DNA of 64,000 nt from Maricaulis sp048268525 (GCF_048268525.1 NZ_JBLWVH010000005.1:1-64000), one strand, 5' to 3'. Shown: positions 8,766-17,650, counted from the first letter of the stretch. The notes: generated by a model from the letters alone, not told the origin. Made by a program: numbers and translations.

Positions 8766-10136
8766 ATGCAACTCGTCAGCGATGTTATTCTGGAGGACCG
8801 GCCGCAGACCGAGCCCCGTTTCGGTGCGACCTATCCCGCCTTTGAAGACTTCAAGCTCTGGGACCCGGCGGCCTGGACATCAGGGCATCCGCACGACTTC
8901 TTCAAGAAGATGCGCGAACAGGCGCCGGTGATGTGGCAGAGCGCCGACAAGTCGAAAGCCGGCTACTGGTCCGTGACTCGCTATGACGACATCAAGACGG
9001 TGGAACTGGCACCCGAGATCTATTCCTCCGAGCGTGGCAGCATCAACATGTTCGTGATGCCGCGGAAGGAATGGAAGCCGAAAAAGCTGATCCCTGCCGC
9101 ATTCAATTCGATCATCAATCTGGACCAGCCGCACCACATGCAGATGCGGATCCAGCAGAAGGACTTCTTCATCCCGCGCTTTGTGGCCGAACTGCAAGAC
9201 CGTGTGGATGCGAAGATCGACAGCTTGCTGGACGAGATGGAGCGCCGCGGTCCGGTTGTCGATTTCGTCAAATTGTTCTCGCAGGAGCTGCCGCTTTTCA
9301 CCCTGTGCGAAATGCTCGGTGTCGACGAGGCTGACCGGCCGAAGATCATTGAATGGATGCACTATCTGGAGCTGGCCAACCAGTATTTCGTCAATCCCTG
9401 GTCCCTGCTCTCTCGACGTCCCTGGTTCCCGATCAAATTCTATCATCACGTCAACGCGATGTTCGCCTATGGCGAGCGGGTCATGGCCGAGCGCCGGGCC
9501 AATCCCCGCCGCGACCTGATGACCGCGATCGCCAATACCGAAATGGCCGGCAAGCCGCTGCCCCAGGAATATCTGGACGGCTCCTGGTTGCTGATCATCT
9601 TCGCCGGCAATGACACCTCGCGAAACTCGCTGTCGGGAACCATCCGCCTGATGACCCAGTTCGAGGACCAGCGCGAGATGATCCTTGCCGATCCGTCCCT
9701 GATCCCGGCCATGACACAGGAGGCCCTGCGCATGATCTCGCCGGTGCAGCACATGCGCCGCACGGCGATGGCGGATACCGAGCTAAACGGGCAACGCATC
9801 GCCAAGGACGAGAAAGTCGTGATGTGGTACCCGGCCGCCAATCGGGACCCGTCCGTATTTCCCGACCCGGACCGGTTTGACCTGTCCCGGGACAATGGTG
9901 ACAAGCATCTGGCCTTCGGTCATGGCGCCCACAAATGTCTCGGCAGCCGCATCGCCCAGATGCAATTGCAATCGGCGTTCCGGAAGATATTCGAACGCTT
10001 CCCGAAAATCGCCTGGACCGGCAAGCAGACTATTGCGCCGAACACGCTGGTCCACGCGATCTCCTCGCTGGAGATCAACCTGTATGGTCGCGACGGCGAA
10101 CGCCCGCGGCCCGTGCCTGTAGGCCAGCCGCGATAA
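8766..10136 (+). CDS. Cytochrome P450
   Basis: This soluble bacterial-type heme monooxygenase has 456 aa. Diagnostic motifs in order are the I-helix AGNDTSRN (oxygen activation), the K-helix EALRM (E-x-x-R), and the heme loop FGHGAHKCLG whose Cys is the axial iron ligand. The N-terminus lacks a membrane anchor, so ferredoxin and reductase partners are expected elsewhere. The start is uncertain: TTG at 8757 lies only 4 nt after AGGA, whereas ATG at 8766 lies 13 nt after it; I prefer the ATG. Overall sequence recalls the CYP108/CYP125-like terpene and steroid hydroxylases, but this is only an impression. Confidence 0.9.
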   Translation: MQLVSDVILEDRPQTEPRFGATYPAFEDFKLWDPAAWTSGHPHDFFKKMREQAPVMWQSADKSKAGYWSVTRYDDIKTVELAPEIYSSERGSINMFVMPRKEWKPKKLIPAAFNSIINLDQPHHMQMRIQQKDFFIPRFVAELQDRVDAKIDSLLDEMERRGPVVDFVKLFSQELPLFTLCEMLGVDEADRPKIIEWMHYLELANQYFVNPWSLLSRRPWFPIKFYHHVNAMFAYGERVMAERRANPRRDLMTAIANTEMAGKPLPQEYLDGSWLLIIFAGNDTSRNSLSGTIRLMTQFEDQREMILADPSLIPAMTQEALRMISPVQHMRRTAMADTELNGQRIAKDEKVVMWYPAANRDPSVFPDPDRFDLSRDNGDKHLAFGHGAHKCLGSRIAQMQLQSAFRKIFERFPKIAWTGKQTIAPNTLVHAISSLEINLYGRDGERPRPVPVGQPR

Positions 10137-10213
10137 CGAACCGGAGCGGACCGATATCGCTGGGCCTGACGGCCAGGATGGGTTTAGGTGACAGGCTGCT
10201 GCAGGAGGGTGGA

Positions 10214-11287
10214 ATGCGAATTGTCTTGTTGGTCCTCGCGGGCCTTATGGTCGCGGCAGGCTTGGCCGCCTACGGCCCTGGCTCGCTTGACGCAATGCGA
10301 ATGGACGTCCCTCCGGCCAATCCGCAACTGGACGCCCTCTTCGAGGCCAGTCAGCCGGTGAGCCGAACCGAAAGCCCGCACTTTCACGGTGCCGAGGATC
10401 TCGAGCCCGGTCCGGACGGTCGTCTGTATGCCTCGCTGGCCGATGGTCGCATCATGGCGCGCGACGCCGATGGCGCCTGGACGCAGATCGCTAACACGGA
10501 AGGCCGACCACTGGGTCTCAGCTTCGGACCGGATGGCAGCTTGTTTGTCGCCGATGCCCTGCGGGGCCTGCTGCATCTGACAGCGGACGGCTGGGAGGTC
10601 TGGATCGCCTCGGCGCAGGATGGCGGCGAGCTGGTTTTCGCCGATGACCTCACCGTGCTGGCCGATGGCCGTATCATCCTCACCGACGCCTCACTGCGCC
10701 ACGGTTACGGCGCGCATCTGACCTCGTTTCTGGAAGGGGAGCAGACCGGTCGCATCCTGTTGGTCACCGGCCCGGGCGAAATGACCGAGCTGGTCGGCGG
10801 ACTGGCCTTCATAAACGGGGTCGATCACGACCCGATGACCGGTCTCGTCTATATCAACGAGACCTGGACGGCGCGGATCTGGCAACTTGATCCCGACACC
10901 GGTGATATCGATATCCTGATGGAAGGCCTGCCCGGCTATCCCGACAATCTGGAGTTTGACAGCGACACCGGGCTTATCTGGGTCGCCATGCCCTCGCCCC
11001 GGGCCGCCGATCTTGAGGCCCTGCATAGCCGCCCTCTGGTCAAGCGACTGGCTTGGCGCTGGCTGCAGGTCGCAGGTCTTCCGCCCCTGCCCGAAACCCC
11101 GGCAATGGCGATTGCCGTCGATACAGACGGCCAACCAGTATTTGGGCTGACCGGCCCGTCGGACGGCGCCGAAGGCACCACCACCGCCCTGGTCTGGCGG
11201 GGCGAGCTATGGACCGCCGGCCTCGCCCGCGACGGCATCACCGTTTTCGAAGCTCCCGAAACCACCCGTGCGGGCGTCGGCAACTAG
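10214..11287 (+). CDS. SMP-30/strictosidine-synthase-like beta-propeller protein
   Basis: This 357-aa protein has an N-terminal hydrophobic segment (residues 2-20: signal anchor or signal peptide) and a six-bladed propeller with SMP-30/strictosidine synthase features (GPDGRLYAS, LSFGPDGSLFVAD, GVDHDP, YPDNLEFD). Related proteins are lactonases or arylesterase-like hydrolases. GGAGG precedes the ATG at 10214. It follows the P450 on the same strand, 77 nt away. Its stop codon shares the palindrome CTAG (11284-11287) with the stop of the convergent peptidase gene. Confidence 0.75.
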   Translation: MRIVLLVLAGLMVAAGLAAYGPGSLDAMRMDVPPANPQLDALFEASQPVSRTESPHFHGAEDLEPGPDGRLYASLADGRIMARDADGAWTQIANTEGRPLGLSFGPDGSLFVADALRGLLHLTADGWEVWIASAQDGGELVFADDLTVLADGRIILTDASLRHGYGAHLTSFLEGEQTGRILLVTGPGEMTELVGGLAFINGVDHDPMTGLVYINETWTARIWQLDPDTGDIDILMEGLPGYPDNLEFDSDTGLIWVAMPSPRAADLEALHSRPLVKRLAWRWLQVAGLPPLPETPAMAIAVDTDGQPVFGLTGPSDGAEGTTTALVWRGELWTAGLARDGITVFEAPETTRAGVGN

Positions 11288-11724
11288 TCGACAATACCCC
11301 AAACGACAGTCGTGCCCGCACCACCCTTTTGGGTCTTCACCTCGCGCCGCATGCGCGGATCGAAACTGATATGATTGATATTGCGCGAGGCCTCGTAAAT
11401 CAGTTGGTCAAAGGCCAGGGTCGACGCATCGAGCGCCCGGGCAACATCGACCGGTTCCATGCCCTTGACCGAGAAGTCGGCAGCATAGCCCAGGGCGTGC
11501 GCCGAATTGGAAACACCGCCGACCGCCTTGTTGACGACGGGATTGCGGTAGCCGGATGTGATGGTGATCGCCCGGTCGCCGAGTATGCGACGGACCTGCT
11601 CCATGCCGCAGGCAAGGCCATGCAGCGCGCGCAAATGAGTCTCATCGGGCGTGTTGGGATCGCCGAGCCTGTCGGCGGTGTCAGAACGCGTGAACTCAGC
11701 CAGCTTGAAATTACGGCTCAACAT
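11284..11724 (-). CDS. Peptidase M15-family (D,D-/L,D-carboxypeptidase-like) protein
   Basis: This 146-aa single-domain protein carries the SxHxxGxAxD zinc motif as SAHALGYAADF and a later His in HISFD, the hallmark of M15 peptidases acting on peptidoglycan stem peptides. TSGYRNPVVN matches the conserved strand before the motif. No signal peptide is visible, a feature shared with phage-type endolysin-like M15_3 proteins, so export or substrate is uncertain. It converges on the SMP-30-like gene with a 4-nt overlap. Confidence 0.75.
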   Translation of the reverse strand: MLSRNFKLAEFTRSDTADRLGDPNTPDETHLRALHGLACGMEQVRRILGDRAITITSGYRNPVVNKAVGGVSNSAHALGYAADFSVKGMEPVDVARALDASTLAFDQLIYEASRNINHISFDPRMRREVKTQKGGAGTTVVWGIVD

Positions 11725-11924
11725 GTCGGTCTCCAGCCTGGTTGGATCATACCGTCAGTGTACCGCAATGCTCCGCGCGCAGAAGCTGTATTTTGCCGGT
11801 CGGCCCCGCCCCGTGCCCGCCCATGCCCGAATGCCGGGCATGCGACGACGTCTGCAATCCGCTCTCGTACGCGACCTCGCTGCGCATTAGCGTCGGGCGC
11901 AGTCGCCAGGAAGGACGCGTCACG

Positions 11925-12815
11925 ATGAGCGAAGAGCAGACAGGGCTGGCACCTGTGCGTTTCCGGCACGCGATGCCCGACGGGCATTTGTCCGGCCTGG
12001 CCTGGCCTTCTCCTGGCAAGCCGAGGCTGGTCTTCATTCACGCCAATGGCTTTTGCGCCAGTGCCTACCGCGCGGTCCTGTCCCGGCTGGCCGCCGATTT
12101 CGACATCCTTGCACCCGACCTGCGCGGACACGGCACAACCGAATTGCCGACCGACCCCGACCGCCACCGGAGCTGGAACATCTACGCCCGCGATGTGTAT
12201 GCTTGGCTGGAAACACTGGATCGTCCCGCCGATGCGCTCGCCGGCCATTCGATGGGCGCCATCGTGGCCCTGTTGAGCGCAGCGCGGCTGGATCGCCGGA
12301 CGCCACTGGCGCTGGTCGAACCGGTCGTCATGCCGTCGCTGCTCTACTTGACCGCCCGCAGCCCGCTTCGTGGCCTCATGCGCGGCCGGATAAGGATCGC
12401 CAATGCTGCCCGCAAACGCTTCGACGGCTGGTCCGAACGCGGTGACGCCGCCTGGCGCTATGCCCGGCACAAGACCTTCCGCAACTGGGCCGACGGCGTG
12501 CTCGATGACTATCTGGAAGACGGTTTGGTAGCGGATGGCGGTGACGGCGTGCGCCTGGCCTGCAACCCAATGTGGGAAGCCGCGAATTACGAGGCCCAGG
12601 GCCATGATATCGGCACGGCATTGGGGCAGGTGTCGGCGCCCGTCCACGTCTTGAAGGCCGAACACGCCTCGACCATCATCAATCGCCGTGCCCTGACCAG
12701 CCGCGGCATCGGCATCGACCTGCTGGCCGGCGCCGGACATCTGGCACCGATGGAGGCTCCCGGGCCGGTTGCCGAGTGGATCGCGGGCCGATTGGCTACC
12801 GGGAGCGCCGATTGA
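11925..12815 (+). CDS. Alpha/beta-hydrolase
   Basis: This 296-aa protein has an alpha/beta-hydrolase fold with the HANGF oxyanion-hole strand, DLRGHG, the nucleophile elbow GHSMG (Ser) and a C-terminal GAGHLAP with the catalytic His. Esterase, lipase or haloperoxidase-like activity is likely, but the substrate is unknown. AAGGA precedes the ATG at 11925; an open frame extends upstream to 11742 but without hydrolase similarity. The crotonase gene follows 46 nt later and may be co-transcribed. Confidence 0.85.
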   Translation: MSEEQTGLAPVRFRHAMPDGHLSGLAWPSPGKPRLVFIHANGFCASAYRAVLSRLAADFDILAPDLRGHGTTELPTDPDRHRSWNIYARDVYAWLETLDRPADALAGHSMGAIVALLSAARLDRRTPLALVEPVVMPSLLYLTARSPLRGLMRGRIRIANAARKRFDGWSERGDAAWRYARHKTFRNWADGVLDDYLEDGLVADGGDGVRLACNPMWEAANYEAQGHDIGTALGQVSAPVHVLKAEHASTIINRRALTSRGIGIDLLAGAGHLAPMEAPGPVAEWIAGRLATGSAD

Positions 12816-12861
12816 TGGCCCACGCAGAACACCCAGACACATACCCACCAGGGAGACCGGC

Positions 12862-13671
12862 ATGACCCAGGATGTTCGATTTGCAGACCGCGTGTCAGTA
12901 ACCGTCAAGGACCGAATCGCGCATGTCGAGCTGGACCGACCCGGCAAACTGAACGCGATCGATCCCGCCATGTTTGATGGCTTGCTGGAGGCCGCGGACC
13001 ATGTCTCCGGATGCTCCAACATCCGCGCGGTGGTGCTGAGCGGACGCGGGCGGATGTTTTGCGCCGGGCTGGATTTTGGCAGCTTCGCCGCCATGGCTGG
13101 CGACACGGCGACGCTCGATCCGCTGGAAAAACGGACACATGGACTGGCCAACAAGCCGCAGCAAGCCTGCCTGCAATGGCGCGACCTGCCGGTACCGGTG
13201 ATCGCGGCGATCCAGGGCGGAGCTCTCGGTGGTGGCCTGCAGATCGCGCTGGGTGCCGATATTCGCCTCGTGACCCCGGACGCCCGTCTATCGATCGCCG
13301 AAATCCGGTGGGGATTGGTGCCTGACATGGGCGGATGTGTCGTTTTGCCGGGCCTGATGCGCGACGACCAGATCCGGGAACTCACCTATAGCGGTCGCGA
13401 TGTCACCGGGACGGAGGCAGTCAATCTCGGGCTGGCGACTCAGACGAGTGATGACCCGGTCGCCGAAGCGCTGGCCATGGCGGCCGGAATTGCCGCCAGA
13501 AGCCCGTCTGCCATCCGCGGCGCCAAACGCCTGCTCAATATCGCCGCAAGCGCCGACCCCGCGACGGTCCTGTTGACGGAATCCCGGGAGCAAGCGGCGC
13601 TTGTGGGCAAGGCCCACCAGATTGAAACCGTGATGGCCCACATGGAAAAGCGTGACCCTGTTTTCGATTGA
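12862..13671 (+). CDS. Enoyl-CoA hydratase/isomerase-family (crotonase) protein
   Basis: This 269-aa crotonase-fold enzyme has the oxyanion-hole strand MFCAGLDFGS and the glycine-rich GGALGGGLQIA. The first hydratase glutamate is replaced by Gln in GGGLQIA. The later segment AEIRWGLVPDMGG keeps a Glu and places an Asp 8 residues on, as in dienoyl-CoA isomerases (Glu196/Asp204 of the rat enzyme). Isomerase rather than hydratase chemistry is therefore plausible. It acts on CoA thioesters in the cytosol. GGGAG precedes the ATG at 12862. Confidence 0.85.
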   Translation: MTQDVRFADRVSVTVKDRIAHVELDRPGKLNAIDPAMFDGLLEAADHVSGCSNIRAVVLSGRGRMFCAGLDFGSFAAMAGDTATLDPLEKRTHGLANKPQQACLQWRDLPVPVIAAIQGGALGGGLQIALGADIRLVTPDARLSIAEIRWGLVPDMGGCVVLPGLMRDDQIRELTYSGRDVTGTEAVNLGLATQTSDDPVAEALAMAAGIAARSPSAIRGAKRLLNIAASADPATVLLTESREQAALVGKAHQIETVMAHMEKRDPVFD

Positions 13672-13696
13672 GCCAAGGTTTTCGACTGAGCCAAGC
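13661..13696. repeat. 18-bp tandem duplication spanning a stop codon
   Basis: TTTTCGATTGAGCCAAGG (13661-13678) is followed directly by TTTTCGACTGAGCCAAGC (13679-13696), two mismatches in 18. The first copy contains the stop codon of the crotonase gene; the second repeats FD-stop in frame. Confidence 0.7.
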
Positions 13697-13701
13697 CGCT
13701 C

Positions 13702-14361
13702 TCAGTCCTCGGCCCACTGCCTCAGCAGGTTGGCCTTGGTCTTCAAGATGAGGTCCAGCTCGGGGGTCTTGCCGTCACGCTCGAACAGGCGGGTCGATAC
13801 CTGGTCGAGATCGAACAGGATTTCACGCTGGTCAGGCCGTCGGACCAAGCTGCGGACCCATCCCACCACGGCGATGCGTTCCCCGCGGGTCACCGGGGCG
13901 ACCTGATGGATCGCCGATGTGGCGTAAACGACTGCATCGCCAGCGGCCAGCTTGATTTCGGTCGAGCCTTCCGGTCCGTCCATGACCAGTTCGCCACCCT
14001 CATAGCTGCCCGGGTCACTGAGAAAGAGGGTGAACGACAGATCGGCCCGACGACCGCCCATGAGGGCGTCGTCAATGTGCGGACCGTAGGCCATCCCTTC
14101 GCGATAGCGTGACACGAGGATACGAGACAGCGTTTTGGGTCGGGCGAAGCTGACGAAGCCGGAATGGCCCATCAAGGCCTTGCGGACTTCAGTGCGGACC
14201 GTGTCCACCCGAGCGCCCGTTTCGAGTTGTTCGTTGGACTTTACTTCGCGAGCCACACGCCCGGCAGTTGCCTCGCCGTCAACGAATGCGCCCTGGTCGA
14301 TCAGATCGCGCAGGACCCCGACCTGGGCCGGTGAACAAACTTCTTGCAGATGGATGAGCAT
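13702..14361 (-). CDS. piuC: PKHD-type Fe(II)/2-oxoglutarate dioxygenase (PiuC/YbiX family)
   Basis: This 219-aa prolyl-4-hydroxylase-fold dioxygenase has the iron triad from HID in YGPHIDD and the distal His in SAIHQVAP, followed by the 2-oxoglutarate-binding Arg region VTRGERIAVVGWV. Length and sequence match PiuC/YbiX, which in many proteobacteria is iron-repressed and sits beside siderophore receptors. A Fur-like box lies 10 nt upstream of its start. No siderophore receptor is adjacent here. Confidence 0.9.
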   Translation of the reverse strand: MLIHLQEVCSPAQVGVLRDLIDQGAFVDGEATAGRVAREVKSNEQLETGARVDTVRTEVRKALMGHSGFVSFARPKTLSRILVSRYREGMAYGPHIDDALMGGRRADLSFTLFLSDPGSYEGGELVMDGPEGSTEIKLAAGDAVVYATSAIHQVAPVTRGERIAVVGWVRSLVRRPDQREILFDLDQVSTRLFERDGKTPELDLILKTKANLLRQWAED

Positions 14362-14370
14362 GAGAAACCC

Positions 14371-14385
14371 TGCGACTGATTGTCA
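14371..14385. promoter_or_regulatory. Putative Fur box upstream of piuC
   Basis: TGCGACTGATTGTCA is an imperfect inverted repeat centred on TGATT that matches the alphaproteobacterial/Caulobacter-type Fur site pattern (about TGCGAATGATTCGCA) at most positions. It lies just before the piuC start. The function is inferred from the match and from the known iron regulation of piuC homologues. Confidence 0.45.
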
Positions 14386-14454
14386 TGTGCTCGAAAAGCC
14401 GATACCCGTTTATGCCACCGAACCGGGCGAATGCCATCCGTGAAAGGACACACA

Positions 14455-15309
14455 ATGGGTATCACGCGTCACACCCGCATCTGGACCTCCGCTGGTACCG
14501 CGGCCTTGCTGGGCGGCCTGGCGGGTTGCAGTGGGCCGTCGGAAGCCCCGACCGGACCGGAAACCCACCAGGAATCCGTGGTCAATCCGGCGGTGCCCGC
14601 CTTCAGCGAGGGCGAAGGTGAAGGCGAGAGCGCAGGATCCGGCGGCGAGTTCGGTATTGACCCGGCCGAAGCCGGTCGCGATCCGGTCGTGTTCCTGATC
14701 GCGCTGGAAGTCATGCGGGCCCACTATCTGGCGGGAATCGACGCGTTTGAGGCGGGTGACCGCACCGCTGGCGCAGAGATGTTCGCTCACCCGATTTCGG
14801 AGATCTACATAGATTTCGAACCGGTCCTCGAAGCCCGGGGCGCCCCACTCTTCGGCGACACCATGACCGACGCGTCCGTGGCCCCTTATAGCGGTGAAAG
14901 CGATGAGGTGATCGCGGCGCATGTCGCCGATGTGGTGGCCGCAATCGATACGGCATCCGCCTACGCGCCAGAAGGCGGCATGTCACCGGCGGGCGTCCAT
15001 GCCCGGGTCTTGGTAGACTTGGTAGAGAGGGCGGCCCTGCAGTACGAAGTGCTGGCAACGAACCCGGACGCGCATGAACCCTATCTGGACGGATATGGCT
15101 TCAGCCGGGCAGCCCGTCGCTATGCCGGCAATCACCTGGAACGGGTCGCCCAGGTTGACCCTGATCTGGCGCTTCTGTTCGGACAGGCCGTCACCACCCT
15201 GGAGCGCGCTTTCCCGTCAGCGACACGTCCGCAACACCTGGACGGCGACAGCGCTGCAATGCTGGCACTGGCGGCTCAACTGCAACAGGGAAGCGATGCC
15301 CTGGACTGA
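14455..15309 (+). CDS. Putative lipoprotein of unknown function
   Basis: This 284-aa protein has a signal sequence ending in the lipobox LAGC (Cys near residue 26), an acidic Gly/Glu/Ser linker and a mainly alpha-helical domain. The sequence around residues 85-125 (ALEVMRAHYLAGIDAFEAG, then FAHPISEIY) recalls uncharacterised proteobacterial lipoproteins with a HLLVG...HP.EEIY pattern; this resemblance is from memory. AAAGGA precedes the ATG at 14455. It is divergent from piuC and shares the region containing the Fur-like box, so iron control is possible but unproven. Confidence 0.65.
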   Translation: MGITRHTRIWTSAGTAALLGGLAGCSGPSEAPTGPETHQESVVNPAVPAFSEGEGEGESAGSGGEFGIDPAEAGRDPVVFLIALEVMRAHYLAGIDAFEAGDRTAGAEMFAHPISEIYIDFEPVLEARGAPLFGDTMTDASVAPYSGESDEVIAAHVADVVAAIDTASAYAPEGGMSPAGVHARVLVDLVERAALQYEVLATNPDAHEPYLDGYGFSRAARRYAGNHLERVAQVDPDLALLFGQAVTTLERAFPSATRPQHLDGDSAAMLALAAQLQQGSDALD

Positions 15310-15554
15310 CCCTCCGTGACGGTCGACACAGACGCCGCCGCGAAGGTTTGACAACCTCGGATTTCGCACCGCGTCAAACAGGTGTGAGGCTGCCAGATCG
15401 TGGTGATTGCGGGGATGCGCCCCGGGGCTGTCGGCGCGTCGTCCCGCGCTGAATAAATTTAGGCAACGGGCAGATTCCGAATCGACCAACCTTTGGAACC
15501 TGACTGCCACACAGGTGATAGCGGGCTGCCGACAACAGACTAGGAGCGATGACG

Positions 15555-15944
15555 ATGGGCTATTTCGACATCAACAACTTCATGCCGCACGGCATGTGCT
15601 TCCTGTGGCGCCCTGAACTGATAGGCATGCATGTCATCGCGGACCTCGCCATCGCCCTGGCCTATTTCTCGATTCCCGTCACCATCATGATCTTCCTGCG
15701 GCGCATCAACCGACCGCTGCCCTTCCGCTGGGCGTTCATCATGTTCGGGATCTTCATCCTGTTCTGCGGCATCAACCATATGATGAACATCATCGTTCTT
15801 TGGTATCCGCTCTACTATGTCGAAGCCGTACTCAAACTGTTCACCGCGGCCGCATCGGTCGCGACGGCAGTGTTGATGCTTCCGCTGGTACCGGTGCTTC
15901 TGGACCGTTTCAGCCGCCTGGCAGACTCGGAAGGACAATACTGA
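15555..15944 (+). CDS. Stand-alone ethylene-receptor-type (ETR1-like) copper-binding membrane domain
   Basis: This 129-aa protein consists almost only of three hydrophobic helices matching the ethylene-binding domain of plant ETR1 and cyanobacterial Etr1. Helix 1 has D30 and Y37 in DLAIALAYFSIP (ETR1 D25, Y32). Helix 2 has ILFCGINH with C71 and H75 (ETR1 C65, H69), the copper ligands. Helix 3 has KLFTAAASVATA like the ETR1 KVLTAVVSCATA segment. Nothing else is fused to it. AGGAG lies 8 nt before the ATG at 15555 and only 2 nt before the ATG at 15549, so I chose 15555. A histidine kinase starts 2 nt after its stop, so the two probably form a split receptor. Confidence 0.85.
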   Translation: MGYFDINNFMPHGMCFLWRPELIGMHVIADLAIALAYFSIPVTIMIFLRRINRPLPFRWAFIMFGIFILFCGINHMMNIIVLWYPLYYVEAVLKLFTAAASVATAVLMLPLVPVLLDRFSRLADSEGQY

Positions 15945-15946
15945 GC

Positions 15947-17650
15947 TTGCCCAGCCCATCCGCCCCGACACCTCCCGCTCCCGTTCCGTCGTCGGAGTAT
16001 GAAACGCTGGCGGGATTGCTGCATGCCTACAGGTCGCCGGTTGCGATAATCCTGTTCGGCATCATGGTGTCCCTCATCCTGTTTTTCGCCACCCTCGTCG
16101 GGCAATCGCGTGACAAGGCCCGTGATTTTCGTGGCTATTCGCTCGCCCGGATCGCCGAGCTCGACGGAGCGATGGCCACTCTGGATGTCGAGCTGAATCA
16201 GCTCACCCGGGCGGTCAGCAATGGCCTGTCCCCGACAGAGGCGCTTGGCATATTCCGGTCCGCCGAGGGCAGCCGAGAAACCGCCGCCATCCGCGACATG
16301 GGAATTGTGCGGGACGGGCAGCTCATCGCCTCGCTCGATCCCGAGCTCGGCGCGCAGGCCGTGCCGGATATTGTCACCATGCTGGCCAGGCGACCGGATA
16401 ACGTCACGACCACTGTCGTGCCTTTGCTGGACGACAATGGACGCAACACCCGTTTCGGCCTGGTTCGACCGCTTGAGGGGCACCCCGGCGCCTGGGCCTA
16501 TGTCGTGTCTGAGTTCGACCTCATCCTTGCCCCCCCTATCGGTCCCGTCGACCCGCTTTGGGTGGTTGTGAGCGTCGCTGACCGAGCGCCATCATTCGCC
16601 CTCGCAAATGACCACGACCTCCGTCCCTCTTCGCCCGGCAACATCAGTATGCAGTCGGCGCTGGAGAGCGCACCCTTCACGGTTCGCTGGGTGGCCGCCG
16701 AACCCTTCTCGGCGATCAGGGCGACGCTCCTGCCCAGGCGAAGCTTCCTCATGCAGACCGGGCCACTTCCCTGGGTCGTCCTTGTGTCGGCATTGTTTGC
16801 CACCCTGACAATCGGCGCAATTTCGCTAAAAGACGCACGCCGTACTGATGAAGTTCGCCGCGAGGTCGCTCGCAAGACCGAAGCCCTCAGCCGGTCCAAT
16901 GCCATCATCGCGGCAAAGAACGCCGAACTGGACCGGTTCGCGTCCCATGCCTCACACGACCTGCAGGCGCCGCTGCGAGCCATGAAGGGAATCTCGTCCT
17001 TGCTGGTGGAACGCAAGCTGGATCTGGATGACCGGTCCCGCGAAATGCTGGAGCGGATCAATCGGGGCGCGGACCGAGCCCAGCGACTGGTGCAGGACCT
17101 GCTGACCTACACCCGGGCGGACCGGCAGCAAGCCCATATCGAGCTCATCGATCCGGACAGGCTGATATCGGAAATCGAAGAATTGCTGGCTGCGGTGATC
17201 ATCGAGTCAGAGGCAAAGCTGGAATGGTCGCTGAATACCCCCATTCACGCCGACCCCTTCCTGCTTGGACGTATCCTGCAAAACCTGATTTCCAACGCCA
17301 TCAAGTATCGTCGTGAAGAATCCCCGCATGTCCGTATCGATGCCCGGCGCGTGGCGGACCGGGTCTGCCTGCGCGTGACTGACAATGGAATCGGTATCGA
17401 GGACAGACATTTCAAGCGGATATTCGAAGTGTTCGAGCGACTTCACGCTGGCGACACCTATGAGGGAACAGGCATTGGATTGGCCTTGTGCCAACGGGCC
17501 GCCAATCTGCATGGCGGCAGTATCAGCGTCACCTCGACACCGGGAGAAGGCTCGTGCTTCACAGTCCTGCTGCCGCTCGCGCCCGCCAGCCGGGTCGCCG
17601 CTGCACAGGATGATGCCGTACCGGATCAAGCCGTTTCCAACGACCGCTAG
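15947..17650 (+). CDS. Sensor histidine kinase, partner of the ETR1-like membrane protein
   Basis: This 567-aa protein has a first TM helix (about residues 32-52), an extracytoplasmic region of about 220 residues, a second TM helix (about residues 275-295), a coiled coil, a HisKA domain with SHDLQAPLR (phospho-acceptor His337) and a HATPase_c domain with NLISNAIKY (N box), DNGIGI (G1) and GTGIGLAL (G2). The H-box resembles phytochrome-type kinases. No receiver domain is fused. The start is probably TTG at 15947, 10 nt after AAGGA; no ATG fits. No response regulator gene is nearby. It should be translationally coupled to the preceding gene. Confidence 0.85.
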   Translation: MPSPSAPTPPAPVPSSEYETLAGLLHAYRSPVAIILFGIMVSLILFFATLVGQSRDKARDFRGYSLARIAELDGAMATLDVELNQLTRAVSNGLSPTEALGIFRSAEGSRETAAIRDMGIVRDGQLIASLDPELGAQAVPDIVTMLARRPDNVTTTVVPLLDDNGRNTRFGLVRPLEGHPGAWAYVVSEFDLILAPPIGPVDPLWVVVSVADRAPSFALANDHDLRPSSPGNISMQSALESAPFTVRWVAAEPFSAIRATLLPRRSFLMQTGPLPWVVLVSALFATLTIGAISLKDARRTDEVRREVARKTEALSRSNAIIAAKNAELDRFASHASHDLQAPLRAMKGISSLLVERKLDLDDRSREMLERINRGADRAQRLVQDLLTYTRADRQQAHIELIDPDRLISEIEELLAAVIIESEAKLEWSLNTPIHADPFLLGRILQNLISNAIKYRREESPHVRIDARRVADRVCLRVTDNGIGIEDRHFKRIFEVFERLHAGDTYEGTGIGLALCQRAANLHGGSISVTSTPGEGSCFTVLLPLAPASRVAAAQDDAVPDQAVSNDR

